A stretch of DNA of 14,815 nt. Source: Defluviitaleaceae bacterium. Its GTDB lineage: Bacteria; Bacillota; Clostridia; Lachnospirales; WQUN01. The position numbers and the translations under genes were made by a program. The stretch spans positions 1 to 14,815 of the forward strand of contig WRDG01000033.1 in NCBI GenBank assembly GCA_009783525.1, in the 5' to 3' direction. This document shows positions 8,590 to 14,356 of the stretch, piece after piece. Each line of letters begins with the position of its first letter. Positions within the stretch are counted from its first letter, which is position 1. The notes under the pieces are model-generated. The model did no database searches. It was not told the DNA's origin and saw only the letters and a list, made by a program, of their open reading frames with translations.

Positions 8590-9801
8590 TCACGCTTTCT
8601 TTATGAATAAACTTATAACCGCGCCAGCAATCGCAAAGCAGGATAAAATCGCAAACGGCGTAAAAAAAGTGCCGCTCGAGTTGTACAGCGCGCCTGCAAG
8701 CGGCGCGACGAAAGGAGCGGGCACCAAAATTAAATTCAATATGCTAAAATTTTGCGCGAAATTTTTCGGCCCGTAAAAACGCTGCGAAAAAATCGCGCCC
8801 ATCGTCGGGGCGAACCCGTAAGAAAAATAACAGAGCATCAGGCCGATGACGCCTACGGGCAACGAATTAAACGCGATGCCCGCCAAAATAGCGGCGGGCG
8901 CGGACAACGCCACCGAACTGATAAACAATTGCGTCCTGCGGACGGTGAGCCTGTCAAAAAGCGCGCCGAGCGTGAGCCTTCCCAAGCCGTTGCAAATCGA
9001 AACCGCGCCGATTATCCCCGCGGGCGACTCGATAAAAAACTCCGTTTGAAGTATGGGCCGCGCAAATGCGATCGCCGCCGAACCCACGGCCGCAATCAAT
9101 GTGATCTGCGCGAACAGCAGATAAAACGACGGGCGGCGCAGCATTTCTTTCGGCGAAAAATTTATTATTTCGTGCGCGGCTAATTTTTTTTTGCTTTTCG
9201 CTTCGGGAAAAACCGTGCCCTCGGGCGGCGGCTTGACGATGACGGAAGCGGCTATAAATATCGCGCCGAGCACGGCCGCGAGCACCGTGTAAACCATGCG
9301 CCAGCCATCTTCCGACGCGCTTATAAATTTATCCGCTATTCCGCCGATAACAAGCGTGGTCAGCCCGAAGCCCATCAGCATAATCCCGGACGAAAGCCCC
9401 GGCTTGTCGGGGAACCACGCGTTGGTAAGCCCGATGATCGTCATGTATACTAAGCCGATGCCGGTGCCCGACATAATCCCGTATGCCAAATAAAGTTTCC
9501 ATACCGCGTCGCCGGGCTCGAGCCTCGAAGTCAAAAAAAATCCGGCGGACAAAAGCACCGCCGCCGCTATAAAACGGAAACGCGGGGTGGTCAGATTCGT
9601 AAGCCTGCCCGACGCGAAACAGCCGAGGCAAAAAAACATTATTGTGAGCGTGTAGTTCCAACCGAGCTGCGCCTCGTCCCAGCCGAAATTTTCGGCGAAC
9701 GGCTTGTTCAAAATCGTCCACACATAAATTATTCCCGCAAAAATCAAAACGCATACGGCAAACGCAAGCCGCAGCTTACGTTCGGTTTGATTAACCGCCA
9801 A
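8590..9801 (-). CDS. OFA-family (oxalate/formate antiporter-like) major facilitator transporter
   Basis: This is a 12-helix inner-membrane carrier of the oxalate:formate antiporter family, whose members move small mono- and dicarboxylates. From the chosen start it has 403 residues, the usual size. Helix 1 contains the GIIYVW segment (23-28). The family loop motif NAWFPDKPGLSSG is at 127-139, NGLGR at 271-275 and GPKNF at 344-348; a charged cytoplasmic loop sits near 200-225. The start is TTG at 9799-9801, giving MAVNQTERKLR. AAGGCGGGG ends six bases before it, and the predicted promoter is just upstream. A longer frame back to 10047 exists but would run through the divergent gene. The stop lies seven bases before iorA, so it heads the ior operon. 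The cargo is unknown; an aryl acid, pyruvate or formate is a reasonable inference. Confidence 0.9.
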   Translation of the reverse strand: MAVNQTERKLRLAFAVCVLIFAGIIYVWTILNKPFAENFGWDEAQLGWNYTLTIMFFCLGCFASGRLTNLTTPRFRFIAAAVLLSAGFFLTSRLEPGDAVWKLYLAYGIMSGTGIGLVYMTIIGLTNAWFPDKPGLSSGIMLMGFGLTTLVIGGIADKFISASEDGWRMVYTVLAAVLGAIFIAASVIVKPPPEGTVFPEAKSKKKLAAHEIINFSPKEMLRRPSFYLLFAQITLIAAVGSAAIAFARPILQTEFFIESPAGIIGAVSICNGLGRLTLGALFDRLTVRRTQLFISSVALSAPAAILAGIAFNSLPVGVIGLMLCYFSYGFAPTMGAIFSQRFYGPKNFAQNFSILNLILVPAPFVAPLAGALYNSSGTFFTPFAILSCFAIAGAVISLFIKKA

Positions 9802-9830
9802 AAAAATCCCCGCCTTCGTGAGCTTGCGGA

Positions 9831-9859
9831 AGTATAATACAAAGATGCTTTGTATACAA
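9831..9859 (-). promoter_or_regulatory. Predicted promoter of the OFA-iorAB-creatininase operon
   Basis: On the minus strand, TTGTAT (9854-9859) and TATACT (9831-9836) are spaced by 17 bases. A start point near 9824 would give a leader of about 23 bases ending at the TTG start. The -35 box lies inside the TTTGTATACAAA palindrome, so a bound regulator would block polymerase. On the plus strand a TATAAT (9833-9838) overlaps the -10 region and could serve the divergent gene, but I see no convincing -35 for it. Confidence 0.45.
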
Positions 9860-9860
9860 A
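9838..9860. promoter_or_regulatory. Palindromic operator, GntR-like
   Basis: A perfect 12-base palindrome TTTGTATACAAA lies at 9849-9860. It overlaps a second perfect inverted repeat, TACAAAG-atg-CTTTGTA (9838-9854). The core TTGTATACAA is known as a target of some GntR-family repressors, such as MatR of rhizobia. It sits between two divergent genes and covers the predicted -35 box of the transporter operon. One regulator could therefore control both directions. No regulator gene is present in the window. Confidence 0.5.
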
Positions 9861-9906
9861 CAGCCAACATAAAGCTGCGCCTAACAAACGAAGGAAGGGG
9901 TTTTTT

Positions 9907-11013
9907 ATGCCTGCGCACGCCGAAACAACCTCCCGCGAGCGCGTGCTTGCCGCTCTCGCTCACCGCGAGGCGGACCGCGCGCCGATAACTCTCGGCCACG
10001 GTGTCAACGCGCCCGCCAAAGATCAACTGCGGAAATATTTGAACCATAAAACATTTGCCGAAACCGACGCATGGCTTTCAAGCTTTACGGACATTCGGTA
10101 CGTCGCGCCGCGCTACTGCGGGCCGGCAGACAAATTCGACGCGCGGCCGGACGGATCACGCACAGACATTTGGGGCGTGCCGCGCAAACCCGTCGAATAT
10201 ACGAGAGGCGGCGTCTATTACGAGATAAGCGAAAATCCGCTCGCTTGCGCGACCGACGCCTCGCAGCTTTTCGATTATCTTTGGCCGCAGGCTGATTGGT
10301 TTGACACATCGGATTTTGACGAGCAAATAAAAAAAATCAACGGCGGAAAAAATACCTACGCGCTGATGTGCGGGACATACATGATCTTCGAGCACGCATG
10401 GTATCTGCGCGGCTTCGAGCGTTTTTTTTCCGACATGATAGAAAACGAAGACATAGCGTGGACAATTATGGAAAGGGTGACGGATTATTTCGTCATGTTT
10501 TTCCGCAAGGTGCTGGAGGCAGGGCGCGGGCGTTTCGACATACTGTTCGGCGGCGACGACATCGGCGGGCAGCACGGGCTCCTGATGTCGCCGTCAATGT
10601 GGGACAGGATGGTCAAGCCGCACCACAAGCGTTTGATAGACGCGGTCAAGCCCTACGGAGTCAAGGTGATGTACCATACGGACGGCTCGGTGGCGGAAGC
10701 CGTGCCGGGTCTTATCGACATGGGCGTGGATATTTTGGAAGCATTGCAGTTTGACGCAAAGGGAATGGACCCGAAAATTTTGAAAGATTTATACGGCGAC
10801 AGGCTATGCTTCCACGGAGGCGTCAGCGTGCAGAGCACGCTGCCGTTCGGCACGCGCGAAGACGTCGTCAGCGAAGTAAAAGACCGCCTTCGCGTGCTCG
10901 GCAAAGGCGGCGGCTACATATGCGCGCCGTCGCACGCAATACAGGCGGGCACGCCGCCGGAAAATATCGAGGCGTTTCTAACAACGGCGATTAATTACCA
11001 ATCAAACCATTAA
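9907..11013 (+). CDS. Uroporphyrinogen decarboxylase (URO-D) family protein
   Basis: This 368-residue TIM-barrel protein belongs to the URO-D superfamily, which includes haem-pathway decarboxylases and corrinoid/CoM methyltransferases. It starts with TSRERVLAALAHREADR, the usual N-terminal helix. It ends with a GGGYICAPSHAIQAGTPPENI block (334-354) typical of the methyltransferase-like branch. The middle signature GVKVMYHTDGSVAEAVPGLI carries His257-Thr-Asp where MtaA-type methyltransferases have His-x-Cys, so the usual zinc cysteine is missing. It is thus neither a clear HemE nor a standard MtaA. The start ATG 9907 has AAGGAAGGGG six bases before it; an ATG at 9850 is in frame but lacks such a site. 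It is divergent from the ior operon across a shared operator and is followed by a strong terminator. The reaction is unknown. Confidence 0.85.
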   Translation: MPAHAETTSRERVLAALAHREADRAPITLGHGVNAPAKDQLRKYLNHKTFAETDAWLSSFTDIRYVAPRYCGPADKFDARPDGSRTDIWGVPRKPVEYTRGGVYYEISENPLACATDASQLFDYLWPQADWFDTSDFDEQIKKINGGKNTYALMCGTYMIFEHAWYLRGFERFFSDMIENEDIAWTIMERVTDYFVMFFRKVLEAGRGRFDILFGGDDIGGQHGLLMSPSMWDRMVKPHHKRLIDAVKPYGVKVMYHTDGSVAEAVPGLIDMGVDILEALQFDAKGMDPKILKDLYGDRLCFHGGVSVQSTLPFGTREDVVSEVKDRLRVLGKGGGYICAPSHAIQAGTPPENIEAFLTTAINYQSNH

Positions 11014-11057
11014 GAACTATGTGAGTAATTTGACAATTATTTTCCGGTCAAACGGGC

Positions 11058-11090
11058 AAAAAAAAACACGGGGCGTCCCCGTGTTTTTTT
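11058..11090. terminator. Bidirectional rho-independent terminator
   Basis: A CACGGGG / CCCCGTG stem (11067-11073 and 11077-11083) with a CGT loop is flanked by nine A on the left and seven T on the right. The hairpin can extend to 14 base pairs and works in both directions. It separates the URO-D-family gene from the convergent small cysteine-rich gene. Confidence 0.93.
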
Positions 11091-11101
11091 GTTCGTTATT
11101 T

Positions 11102-11326
11102 TTAAGCGACTTCCGCAATTTTTGCGAAGAACTCTTCTTTCGTGTCGCACACTACGAATTCGCCGTTAAGGAATCCGTAAAACTTGCCCTGCAGCTCCGG
11201 ATTGCCGCCCAAACAGCGTCCAATGCATCCGGTGGTGTAGTCCTTGCTCTTTACCTTGCCCTTCAATTCGGCAACGTCAAAGCCCGAACACTTTTTGCAA
11301 ACCTTTACCTTTTTCGGCTCCGCCAT
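11102..11326 (-). CDS. Small DUF1450-like cysteine-rich protein (possible thioredoxin-fold Fe-S protein)
   Basis: This 74-residue cytosolic protein has five cysteines: Cys10 and Cys13 (CKKC), Cys34 and Cys38 (GCIGRC) and Cys60. The GCIGRC motif and the C-terminal pattern FLNGEFVVCDTKEEFFAKI resemble DUF1450 (YuzB-like) proteins. The spacing of two cysteine pairs also resembles thioredoxin-fold [2Fe-2S] ferredoxins. A redox or metal-binding role is inferred and not shown. The ATG at 11324-11326 has a near-perfect AAAGGAGGCC just upstream, among the strongest ribosome binding sites in the window, so it is probably well expressed. It lies 47 bases after the DUF1850 gene on the same strand and ends at the bidirectional terminator, so it is likely the last gene of the ferredoxin-TAXI-DUF1850 run. 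Confidence 0.75.
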   Translation of the reverse strand: MAEPKKVKVCKKCSGFDVAELKGKVKSKDYTTGCIGRCLGGNPELQGKFYGFLNGEFVVCDTKEEFFAKIAEVA

Positions 11327-11373
11327 AAATGGCCTCCTTTAAGTTTGTAACGATCTCATCGAACGTTTCTTCG

Positions 11374-11877
11374 CTATTTTAAACTGTGCGAAAAAATTTG
11401 CAACAATATTTTTTTATGCGGCATAATTTTTTTTACTGCGAGCTTGATTATTTTTCCGGGCGCGGCAAATTTGCCGAACGAATACTTTTCGCCGCGGAAC
11501 ACAAGCGTTTGCTCGGCAATATAGCCCGAGGCGTAAGCCGCGTGCGGCATTTTCGCACCGCATTCCGCAAAAACAGAACCGTCGCCGCAAAAAAAAATAT
11601 TTTCCTCCGGCATTCCCGCACCGAACGAATAAAACCTTGTCCCCGCAAAAAAAAGCCCGCCGTCCGCGACGCCGTAAACGTCGGCAACCGGGCTTCTGTT
11701 AACCGAATGGAAATATTCGACGAAAAAAATTTCGCCGTCGTATATTTCGTCGAGCCAAATTATTTTTCCGCTCGCCGCATCCGAAACCGTCAAATAAATT
11801 TTTTCCGGGTAAACGGAAATAAAAATAAGAAAAGCTGCCGCAATAAAAATTACGGCAGCCGCGATCTTTTTTTTTAT
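11374..11877 (-). CDS. DUF1850 protein, probable AUA start
   Basis: This 167-residue protein has an N-terminal membrane or signal segment (KKKIAAAVIFIAAAFLIFISV) followed by a DUF1850 domain. The family hallmarks are YFHSVNRSPVADVY (55-68) and YSFGAGMP (83-90). DUF1850 proteins are encoded beside, or fused to, TRAP-TAXI transporters, and their role is unknown. The TAXI gene is immediately upstream. No ATG, GTG or TTG exists in this frame between an in-frame TAA at 11896-11898 and the TTG at 11791-11793, and that TTG would remove the whole membrane segment. The ATA at 11875-11877 fits best: it overlaps the TAXI stop as ATAA and has GGAG seven bases upstream. A conservative call would begin at 11793 (139 residues). 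Confidence 0.8.
   Translation of the reverse strand: MKKKIAAAVIFIAAAFLIFISVYPEKIYLTVSDAASGKIIWLDEIYDGEIFFVEYFHSVNRSPVADVYGVADGGLFFAGTRFYSFGAGMPEENIFFCGDGSVFAECGAKMPHAAYASGYIAEQTLVFRGEKYSFGKFAAPGKIIKLAVKKIMPHKKILLQIFSHSLK
11834..11859 (-). repeat. Inverted repeat inside the start of the DUF1850 gene
   Basis: GCTGCCG (11834-11840) and CGGCAGC (11853-11859) are perfect inverted repeats around an AT-rich loop. In the mRNA they form a hairpin starting about 18 bases after the proposed AUA start. Such a structure could slow ribosomes near a weak start codon. It may equally be chance from the alanine codons of the signal segment. Confidence 0.4.
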
Positions 11878-12836
11878 GGGAGTACTCCGATCTCTTTAAA
11901 ATATTTTTCGGCGCCAGGATGCATCGGGATGCTTATCCCCTGCACGGCGTACTCCGAATTTATGTATGTCCCTTTTATGTGCGCTACAGAAATGGCGTTT
12001 TTGTTTTCGATTATGGTCTTGACTATGTCGTAAGCGCATTTGTCGCTTATTGCCGGGCTTGCCACGAGCGTTGCGAGCACCGCCACGGTATATACCGGCT
12101 CATATAAAAACGGATAGTTATCGTGCGTGATGGTGGCTTTCGTGTAATACGGATACCTTGATATCAATCCGTTTATTACGCTCTCGCTCAAACCTATTAT
12201 ACGCAGCGGCACCGCGTCGTTGGTTTCGCGCAGCAGTGTGTTTGGCGCGCCCGCCGTCATAAAAAAAGCGTCGATCGAACCGTCCGCGAGCGCCGCGACC
12301 GAAGAAGCAAAGCCAAGGTTCTCCTGGTAGATATCGTTAACCGTAAGGCCGTATGCCGCTATAATTTGTATTGCGTTCGCTTCCACTCCGGAGCCGGAAT
12401 CTCCTATCGAAACTCGTTTGCCTTTGAGGTCCGCCCCGCTTACGATATCCGAATCTGCGGCCACGACCAAGTGGCACACCTCCGGGTATAAAGACATCAA
12501 TACGCAAATGTTTTTTATCGCTTCGCCGTTCCACGAATGGGTCGCATTGTACGCATAGTCCGTGACGTCGTTTTGCGCGATCGCAATGTGCGCGGCTCCG
12601 CTGTCAATCATTCTGATATTTTCTACCGACGCTCCGGTCGCCGCAACTTCAATCGTTATATACTCGTTAACGTCCGATATTTTTTGCGCAAGTATGGTTC
12701 CGTACGGAAAATATGTGCCGCCCGTGCCGCCTGTCGCGAATATGAACGACACGTCGTTTTTTTTGCCGCATGATGTTAAGCAGGCCGGGATCAATACTGC
12801 CGCCGCCAAACATATAAACAATTTTTTTATCCGCAT
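11874..12836 (-). CDS. TAXI-family TRAP transporter solute-binding lipoprotein
   Basis: This 320-residue extracytoplasmic binding protein belongs to the TAXI (TRAP-associated extracytoplasmic immunogenic) family. It captures an organic anion such as a dicarboxylate or glutamate for a TRAP permease. Residues 1-22 are a lipoprotein signal with lipobox LTSC (Cys23). The mature part opens with FATGGTGGTYFPYG (33-46), the family signature. AATGASVENIRMI and ALADGSIDAFFMTAGAP are further typical blocks. The length matches the family. The ATG at 12834-12836 has TTGGAGGAC about five bases upstream. It overlaps the start of the DUF1850 gene. No TRAP membrane gene is adjacent on either side, which is unusual. 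A hairpin between the ferredoxin and this gene could separate or attenuate them. Confidence 0.92.
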   Translation of the reverse strand: MRIKKLFICLAAAVLIPACLTSCGKKNDVSFIFATGGTGGTYFPYGTILAQKISDVNEYITIEVAATGASVENIRMIDSGAAHIAIAQNDVTDYAYNATHSWNGEAIKNICVLMSLYPEVCHLVVAADSDIVSGADLKGKRVSIGDSGSGVEANAIQIIAAYGLTVNDIYQENLGFASSVAALADGSIDAFFMTAGAPNTLLRETNDAVPLRIIGLSESVINGLISRYPYYTKATITHDNYPFLYEPVYTVAVLATLVASPAISDKCAYDIVKTIIENKNAISVAHIKGTYINSEYAVQGISIPMHPGAEKYFKEIGVLP

Positions 12837-12880
12837 CGCTGTCCTCCAAGCTTAAGGCGGTATAATTTTGATAATGGCAA

Positions 12881-12905
12881 GAAGCCGCCCATGCCGGGCG
12901 GCTTC
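12881..12905. terminator. Hairpin between ferredoxin and TAXI genes (terminator or attenuator)
   Basis: GAAGCCGCCC and GGGCGGCTTC form a perfect 10-base-pair stem with a 5-base loop. In the minus direction it is followed by TTGCCATTATC, a poor T-tract, and on the plus side by TCATTTTGCTT. It probably gives partial termination after the ferredoxin, or protects the 3' end of its mRNA, letting the TAXI gene be made at a lower level. Confidence 0.6.
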
Positions 12906-12920
12906 TCATTTTGCTTGCAA

Positions 12921-13091
12921 TTATCCTTCTTTTACCGCGTCGACCGGGCACACGCCGGCGCACGCGCCGCAATCGACGCATTCGTCCGCGTTGACCACAT
13001 AAATTTTTTCGCCCTGCGAAATGCAGGATGTGGGGCATTCGGCTTCGCACGCGCCGCAATTGATGCACTCGTCGTTGATTACATACGCCAC
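12921..13091 (-). CDS. 2[4Fe-4S] ferredoxin (clostridial type)
   Basis: This 56-residue soluble electron carrier was read directly from the minus strand. It begins MAYVINDECINCGACEAECP and has a second half ADECVDCGACAGVCP. Each half carries CxxCxxCxxxCP, giving eight cluster cysteines, plus one extra cysteine in the TSC turn between them. Size and layout match clostridial ferredoxins. The start is GTG at 13089-13091 with GGAGG eight bases upstream. A promoter lies just before it, and a strong hairpin follows its stop. It could accept electrons from the IorAB enzyme encoded about 4 kb away, but ferredoxins serve many enzymes and nothing ties it to one. Confidence 0.93.
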   Translation of the reverse strand: MAYVINDECINCGACEAECPTSCISQGEKIYVVNADECVDCGACAGVCPVDAVKEG

Positions 13092-13125
13092 GATTTAAAC
13101 CTCCAACGGATTTTATTTTGGCTGC

Positions 13126-13154
13126 ATTTTATACCATTAATTTTTGTAAAGCAA
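13126..13154 (-). promoter_or_regulatory. Predicted promoter of the ferredoxin gene
   Basis: On the minus strand, TTGCTT (13149-13154) and TAAAAT (13126-13131) are spaced by 17 bases and lie upstream of the ferredoxin ribosome binding site. The boxes overlap the promoter reading the other way toward the SLH gene, so the two may compete. Confidence 0.5.
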
Positions 13155-13170
13155 CTTGCTGTGTTATACT
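13143..13170 (+). promoter_or_regulatory. Predicted promoter of the SLH-protein gene
   Basis: An extended -10 element TGTTATACT (13162-13170) is preceded by a weak -35 TTTGTA (13143-13148), with 16 bases between. The start codon lies about 35 bases downstream. The extended -10 can compensate for the poor -35. Confidence 0.45.
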
Positions 13171-13204
13171 GCCCGTATATGCTCGTCAAGAAAGGATGAT
13201 GCCG

Positions 13205-14332
13205 ATGCGGCGCATAACGGCGTTTATAATCGCCGCCGCAATATTTTTATCTCCGCTTGTTTTGTCGGCGGAAGAAACGGACGGACGCGAAACATTTAAC
13301 GTAACCGTGCGAACGGAAGCGCAAAACGGATCGTTGGGCGGCGCTGCGGTTCAAGCGGAAAACGCTTTTGAAGCCGTCAGCGGATGGAGCGCTCTAACAG
13401 GATATGCGGTTGAGTTTGCAGAAGACGGTTCCGTTTTAACGGTGGGCGGCCAAGGCGGCGCAAACGGAGACAGCTCTCTATGCGTTTGGATTTGCTATAT
13501 ACAACGCGGCGCACAAATAATAAAAACCAATGATTTATCGCTCTTCGTACTCGAAGAAAATGACGAAGTTATTTTATTTTTCGGCTCGCCAATCGAAACC
13601 GCAATACTCACAGACTTTTCGTGCGAAGCGACGCCGCTCGGCCTGCAGTTTTTCACGGGCGTCACGCATACCGGCTGGGCGCTCGAAGACGAAACGTGGG
13701 TGGAGCAAAAAACAACGGAGCCCGTGAGCGGCGTGACGATACGCATAGCGCTCCCTAACGGATATTCGGTGGCGGTCTTGACAGACGAAAACGGTACCGC
13801 GTTTGCAGAAATTTCCGCCAAGGGTTATGTCAAATATTTTGCCGAAGGCCCGCGTGAAGACGGCCCTCCTGTTATTGCCAGAACGTCGGAGCGCTCGATT
13901 TTTTTCGGCGCGGCGCAAGACTCGCAGGTTGACGGTTTCGTCACGCGGGCGCAAGCGCTCGTTTTTTGGATTGAAGCGCTAGGTCTTCAAAAAAACGAAA
14001 CAGAATTTTTTTTCACGGACGTCGATCCGGAAGCGGATTATTTTGCGGCGGTAGAAACCGCGGCGAGCATCGGCCTCGTGGCAGGCTACGGCGACGGAAC
14101 CTTCCGCCCGGAGAGGCGCATCACGCTCCTCGAACTCTGCGTTATCATGACAAAACTTTTTCATGTCGTCGCGCCGGCTGACGCGGCAGTTGAAGACGTG
14201 CCCGCATGGGGCGTGCATTTCGCATCGGCCGCTGTTCACGCGGGCTGGCTCGGCGAAGACGCGGACTGGAACGGATATGTCAGCGCCAATTTGTTCGACA
14301 GTTTGGCTATGGTCGTTATGAACGGCAAATAA
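13205..14332 (+). CDS. Secreted SLH-domain protein with a DUF4430-like N-terminal region
   Basis: This 375-residue exported protein has a signal peptide (1-22) whose hydrophobic core is AFIIAAAIFLSPLVL, probably cut after VLSA. Residues about 30-130 resemble a DUF4430-type (transcobalamin-like) beta domain, with the GWSALTGYAVEF and LEENDEVILFFG patterns; this match is moderate. Residues 176-215 look like an Ig- or carboxypeptidase-regulatory-like beta domain. The C-terminus holds SLH repeats that bind secondary cell-wall polymer. The clearest runs from FTDVDPEADYFAAV to AGYGDGTFRPERRIT (about 269-307), with partial repeats on each side. The start is ATG 13205, with AAAGGA eight bases upstream; ATGs at 13196 and 13199 are alternatives. 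The protein is likely surface-anchored. The next gene starts 24 bases after its stop. Confidence 0.87.
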   Translation: MRRITAFIIAAAIFLSPLVLSAEETDGRETFNVTVRTEAQNGSLGGAAVQAENAFEAVSGWSALTGYAVEFAEDGSVLTVGGQGGANGDSSLCVWICYIQRGAQIIKTNDLSLFVLEENDEVILFFGSPIETAILTDFSCEATPLGLQFFTGVTHTGWALEDETWVEQKTTEPVSGVTIRIALPNGYSVAVLTDENGTAFAEISAKGYVKYFAEGPREDGPPVIARTSERSIFFGAAQDSQVDGFVTRAQALVFWIEALGLQKNETEFFFTDVDPEADYFAAVETAASIGLVAGYGDGTFRPERRITLLELCVIMTKLFHVVAPADAAVEDVPAWGVHFASAAVHAGWLGEDADWNGYVSANLFDSLAMVVMNGK

Positions 14333-14356
14333 TTGCATATACGGAGGGGAACATGT

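Noticed and set aside
9850..9906. Upstream ATG of the URO-D-family gene
   Set aside because: It lies within the palindromic operator and has no ribosome binding site, while the ATG at 9907 has a strong one at correct spacing.
9802..10047. N-terminal extension of the OFA transporter back to 10047
   Set aside because: It would overlap the well-supported URO-D-family gene by 141 bases on the other strand. The family N-terminus and a good ribosome binding site point to the TTG at 9799-9801.
11879..11888. Perfect 10-base palindrome GGAGTACTCC
   Set aside because: It lies inside the end of the TAXI gene and includes the GGAG proposed as the ribosome binding site. It is too short to call an operator and may be chance.
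13118..13204. Longer start of the SLH protein
   Set aside because: It would put 29 residues before a clean signal peptide and would start upstream of the predicted promoter. The ATG at 13205 has AAAGGA upstream.
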